Virus record (IMG/VR): IMGVR_UViG_3300043410_000417
Coordinates: 1-61,976 of that record
DNA: 61,976 bases
Direction: 5' to 3' (one strand)
Source of the DNA: a virus
The notes beneath the pieces were generated by a model. That model was not told where the DNA came from and searched no databases. It was given only the letters and a program-made list of their open reading frames with translations. Position 1 is the stretch's first letter; each line of letters begins with the position of its first letter. A program made the translations under genes and the position numbers. Below, piece after piece: positions 59,767 to 61,976 of this stretch.

Positions 59767-60142
59767 ACTTGTCCTTCTTGTATTGTTCGAATTGTTTCAC
59801 CAGACGTTGGTGTTCTTCGTGTGAGCAGTAGAGAGTCCACTCGCGGACGATGTCCTTGTAGGTAACATTATCGCTGTCAGTAGAAACAACTGGCTCTGTC
59901 AAGATATAACCAATGACAGTCTTGGGGATGTTGTTCTCTTTCATACGCTCGATGGAGAAAGCATTCATCTCTTTCCAGTCAATGGCGTATGTAGCTTTAG
60001 AGTATTCGTCATCAAGACGGTCAGTGAGTTCCTTGATACGAGCAACGAGGTTGGCATTCTCGCTGACTAGGCTATCAAGTTCTCGCTTAGTCTTTTCGAT
60101 CTCACGATCGAGTTGTTTATCGAGTTTATTACCGAAAAACAT
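59756..60142 (-). CDS. Coiled-coil hypothetical protein
   Basis: A 128-residue protein with an N-terminal coiled coil (LDREIEKTKRELDSLVSENAN) and a folded C-terminal part YATYAIDWKEMNAFSIERM-like. Overlaps the Ser-rich protein. Not recognised. Confidence 0.55.
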   Translation of the reverse strand: MFFGNKLDKQLDREIEKTKRELDSLVSENANLVARIKELTDRLDDEYSKATYAIDWKEMNAFSIERMKENNIPKTVIGYILTEPVVSTDSDNVTYKDIVREWTLYCSHEEHQRLVKQFEQYKKDKYAN

Positions 60143-60143
60143 A

Positions 60144-60476
60144 TCACTCCTTACTATATTTCACATCGTGTTCATAAAGAAACATCAGGCAACACATTGC
60201 GTGAGCCAGATGGTGGATGCCAGATTCTGGATCCATTTCCTCACCTGCTTTATAAGCCCACAGGTGACGTTGCATCGCATCGAAGTAACGACGTTTGGAA
60301 TCAGGTACTTGTTTCCAATTGTCTGGCTCATACTTCTCTGCTCCAAAGGTCAGAACCTTAACGGTCTCTGCCAATGCTAGGGGTGGTAGTAGACCATATT
60401 GTAGTTTACCGCCATCGAATTTTCTACCGCCAGTGGTAGCTTTTTGGGATGCTTTAACTTCTTCTAAAGTTGCCAT
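60144..60476 (-). CDS. dATP/dGTP diphosphohydrolase N-terminal-domain protein (DUF5664-like)
   Basis: A 110-residue protein: GGRKFDGGKLQYGLLPPLAL, EKYEPDNWKQVPDSKRRYFDA and HLAHAMCCLMFLYE with His/Asp metal-binding residues. This matches, as I recall, the PF18909 domain (formerly DUF5664) called dATP/dGTP diphosphohydrolase N-terminal. It may hydrolyse dNTPs and so bias the nucleotide pool. The start with GGAGGAATA upstream is chosen; a hairpin overlaps the leader. Confidence 0.75.
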   Translation of the reverse strand: MATLEEVKASQKATTGGRKFDGGKLQYGLLPPLALAETVKVLTFGAEKYEPDNWKQVPDSKRRYFDAMQRHLWAYKAGEEMDPESGIHHLAHAMCCLMFLYEHDVKYSKE

Positions 60477-60485
60477 TATTCCTCC

Positions 60486-60535
60486 AGTGAAAATGGTAAT
60501 GGGCACTCAGCCCGAATACCCATTAACGTTTCACT
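60486..60535 (-). promoter_or_regulatory. Nested hairpin in the leader of the dNTP hydrolase gene
   Basis: Two nested stems, AGTGAAA/TTTCACT and TAATGGG/CCCATTA, end four to five bases before the ribosome binding site GGAGG. Could gate translation. Confidence 0.45.
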
Positions 60536-60537
60536 GC

Positions 60538-60801
60538 TTAGCGTTGTGCAGTGAAAGCCTGTGCGCCGAGAACAGCGTTGGCAAGTTGGACCATGCGCTT
60601 GCTTGGCTTACCAATACGGTACTTAGTAGTTGCAGTACCATCAGCAAGTTTTGCGCGGTTAGAATAGATGCAATGACCCTGTGAACGCAATTGGTGGATC
60701 GCATCGTGGGGATTCTTCAAACCGAAAGAACCGTGGATTTGGCGTGCAGTAACTTCAGCGCCAGATTGCAGGTGGGAAAGTAATTTAGCTTGTCGAGACA
60801 T
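60538..60801 (-). CDS. Helix-turn-helix DNA-binding protein
   Basis: An 87-residue protein: AKLLSHLQSGAEVTARQIHGSFGLKNPHDAIHQLRSQGHCIYSN is a winged-helix/HTH segment (cited as TARQIHGSFGLKNPHDAIHQ), then KYRIGKPSKRMV. Similar short HTH proteins occur in aquatic T4-like phages. Probable transcription regulator; target unknown. Follows the terminator at 60840. Confidence 0.75.
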   Translation of the reverse strand: MSRQAKLLSHLQSGAEVTARQIHGSFGLKNPHDAIHQLRSQGHCIYSNRAKLADGTATTKYRIGKPSKRMVQLANAVLGAQAFTAQR

Positions 60802-60835
60802 AGTTTCTCCATTATAAAACCATCATACAAAAAAG

Positions 60836-60866
60836 AGCCGTTGAGGGGATGGCACCCTCAACAGCC
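60836..60866 (-). terminator. Rho-independent terminator
   Basis: GTTGAGGG/CCCTCAAC stem with a short loop, followed on the minus strand by TCTTTTTTG. Ends the transcript of the 60888-61379 gene. Confidence 0.85.
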
Positions 60867-60887
60867 CAGAAAAATAATTATTCTCTA

Positions 60888-61379
60888 TTAGACTTCAATG
60901 CCATTGTCGCGAAGGATCTGGTTGAAGTCTTCGACTTCGTCATCGACAGGAGTGGAGTCATCGATAATCTTTTGCAGACGCGATTCTTCCATCTTCTCTT
61001 TAGAGACGACAGCCTTAGTAGCTTTGGCAGGAGCCTTAGCCTTAACGTTCACAACCTTAGTCTTGGTTGCCTTTACTGCCTTAGCAGTAGCCTTAGGTGC
61101 TTGCTTTGCAGCAACTTCCTTGGCGAAGGCAGACAATTCAGTTGCGTTAGGAACAGGGAGTTGGTACACGCCACGCTCAACCTTGTTCTTGTTGAAGAGC
61201 CAGTTAGGATAACCGATCTTCTCACCTTTAGCACCAGTACGCTGGTCACGCATCTCGTAATAGAATGCAGCGCATTCCTTCAGAGTGATTTGAGGAGTCT
61301 TCTTGTAGCTAGGATTAGCTTCCAAGAGAGCCACAACAAAACGCTTTTGAGACAGGGACAGGTCAGCGAATTTCAACAT
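60888..61379 (-). CDS. Conserved hypothetical protein with AK-rich region
   Basis: A 163-residue protein: a folded N-terminal domain with LSLSQKRFVVALLEANPSYK and KIGYPNWLFNKNKVERGVY, then a Lys/Ala-rich histone-like stretch (KATAKAVKATKTKVVNVKAK near 96-115) and an acidic tail. Similar proteins are widespread in aquatic T4-like phages. The AK region suggests DNA binding. The ATG follows GAAAGGAAATTTATT and the promoter at 61421-61449. Confidence 0.65.
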   Translation of the reverse strand: MLKFADLSLSQKRFVVALLEANPSYKKTPQITLKECAAFYYEMRDQRTGAKGEKIGYPNWLFNKNKVERGVYQLPVPNATELSAFAKEVAAKQAPKATAKAVKATKTKVVNVKAKAPAKATKAVVSKEKMEESRLQKIIDDSTPVDDEVEDFNQILRDNGIEV

Positions 61380-61420
61380 AATAAATTTCCTTTCAAGGGT
61401 TTTTCGAACTAACAGACTAT

Positions 61421-61449
61421 ATTATACAGCAGGTTGCACCAAATGTCAA
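61421..61449 (-). promoter_or_regulatory. Consensus sigma70-like promoter
   Basis: TTGACA (61444-61449), 17 bases, TATAAT (61421-61426) on the minus strand, directly upstream of the 60888-61379 gene. Confidence 0.85.
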
Positions 61450-61461
61450 CAACTTTTTGTA

Positions 61462-61485
61462 ATAACCCTACGGGTTGTAGGGGAT
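61462..61485 (-). terminator. Hairpin CCCTAC/GTAGGG between CobS-like gene and promoter
   Basis: CCCTAC-GGGTT-GTAGGG, six bp; the same stem with another loop occurs near 11294-11310. It lies downstream of the CobS-like gene and immediately upstream of a promoter. Confidence 0.5.
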
Positions 61486-61533
61486 TAAAAAGTCCTGTAA
61501 AATCAACAACTTACGAAAAGTAATACCTTCGTT

Positions 61534-61976
61534 TTAGAAGGGGATTTCACCTTCGGGGTCGGCGATTGTTGGTGGCACTGGCTTAACTGGTGCAGGAGGG
61601 TTTGCGATGTTGTCGTACAGCTTCAGGAAGGCGTCTTTCGTAGAAGAATCGAAACGATTGCAACAGAGTTCTACAGCCTTCTGACGATCTTTGAAAATCG
61701 CAAAAGCCCGAACAATGTGGATCATACGACGAGTCGTGATCGTTTCGTCAACACCACCATCAGCGAACGTGCGACGAATTGCGTCTGCCCACTTCACCAG
61801 CGTATCTGCGAATTCCTCATCTTCACATTGAAAGGAAGTCATCAGATTAGATACAATCTTGGCTTCGATTTTCGCGTTGGGGTAATCCTGTTCAAAGGTC
61901 ACCGCGAAACGTTCCAAGAATGCTTCGTTCAAAATGTTCGTACCAATATAGCGACCATCGTCTGAGCCTTTACCCT
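61534..61976 (-). CDS. cobS: CobS-like AAA+ ATPase, C-terminal part, truncated by the window edge
   Basis: The frame is open to the end of the window, so the N-terminus lies outside it. The visible 147 or so residues contain GRYIGTNILNEAFLERF, the sensor-like region of CobS/MoxR AAA+ ATPases, IRRTFADGGVDETITTRRMIHIV (arginine-finger-like region) and a Pro-rich tail ending GEIPF. CobS-like ATPases are widely conserved in T4-like aquatic phages but their job is unknown, as no CobN/CobT partner is usually present. A stop TAA closes it. Confidence 0.8.
   Translation of the reverse strand, partial: GKGSDDGRYIGTNILNEAFLERFAVTFEQDYPNAKIEAKIVSNLMTSFQCEDEEFADTLVKWADAIRRTFADGGVDETITTRRMIHIVRAFAIFKDRQKAVELCCNRFDSSTKDAFLKLYDNIANPPAPVKPVPPTIADPEGEIPF

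Overview
The window is about 62 kb of a T4-like (myovirus) bacteriophage genome infecting an unidentified, probably aquatic, Gram-negative host. The T4 replication core is complete and nearly collinear: sliding clamp gp45, clamp loader gp44/gp62, RegA, DNA polymerase gp43, UvsX, helicase gp41, primase gp61, RNase H, DNA ligase gp30 and a DexA-like nuclease. NrdA/NrdB, ThyX, dCMP deaminase, exact T4-type late promoters (TATAAATA) and consensus sigma70-like promoters are also present. A Gram-negative host is inferred from the Rz/Rz1-type spanin pair. Almost every gene is on the minus strand, with frequent ATGA/TAATG overlaps; only three paralogous genes lie on the plus strand.

Layout. 1-3200: structured leader RNA, collagen-like and glycine-rich proteins, RNase H-fold protein. 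3200-12600: a minus-strand array of about 40 tRNA genes covering all 20 amino acids plus an amber suppressor, bracketed by the plus-strand paralogs. Between the tRNAs are six copies of a pseudoknot-like RNA element, some enclosing permuted tRNA pieces, and four long-stem RNA domains. 12600-21300: IscU and two IscA-type Fe-S proteins, two 2OG-Fe(II) oxygenases, dCMP deaminase, RNase H, aminotransferase/hydrolase pair, MazG-like protein and small conserved proteins. 21300-31900: membrane and secreted proteins, ribonucleotide reductase, ThyX, primase and a spanin module. 31800-39700: late genes, including a Dps-like ferritin and several proteins with capsid-targeting-like N-termini. 39700-44630: a predicted DNA-base hypermodification cassette. 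44600-62000: replication and recombination core, chaperone and accessory genes, ending in a truncated CobS-like ATPase.

How the genes work together. ThyX, dCMP deaminase, NrdA/B, thioredoxin, MazG-like and dATP/dGTP-diphosphohydrolase-like proteins feed the dNTP pool to the replisome. A TET/JBP-family dioxygenase, P-loop kinase, aminoacyl-DNA-transferase-like protein, acetyltransferase and glutamine amidotransferase would then decorate a pyrimidine (probably thymine) in finished DNA. Iron is a recurring theme: Fe-S assembly proteins, Dps, a class I ribonucleotide reductase and five Fe(II)/2-oxoglutarate oxygenases. The tRNA array carries encoded CCA ends and is read from at least three strong promoters at its right end.

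Limits: all family calls come from reading motifs and remembered family patterns, without database searches. RNA structures were folded by eye.
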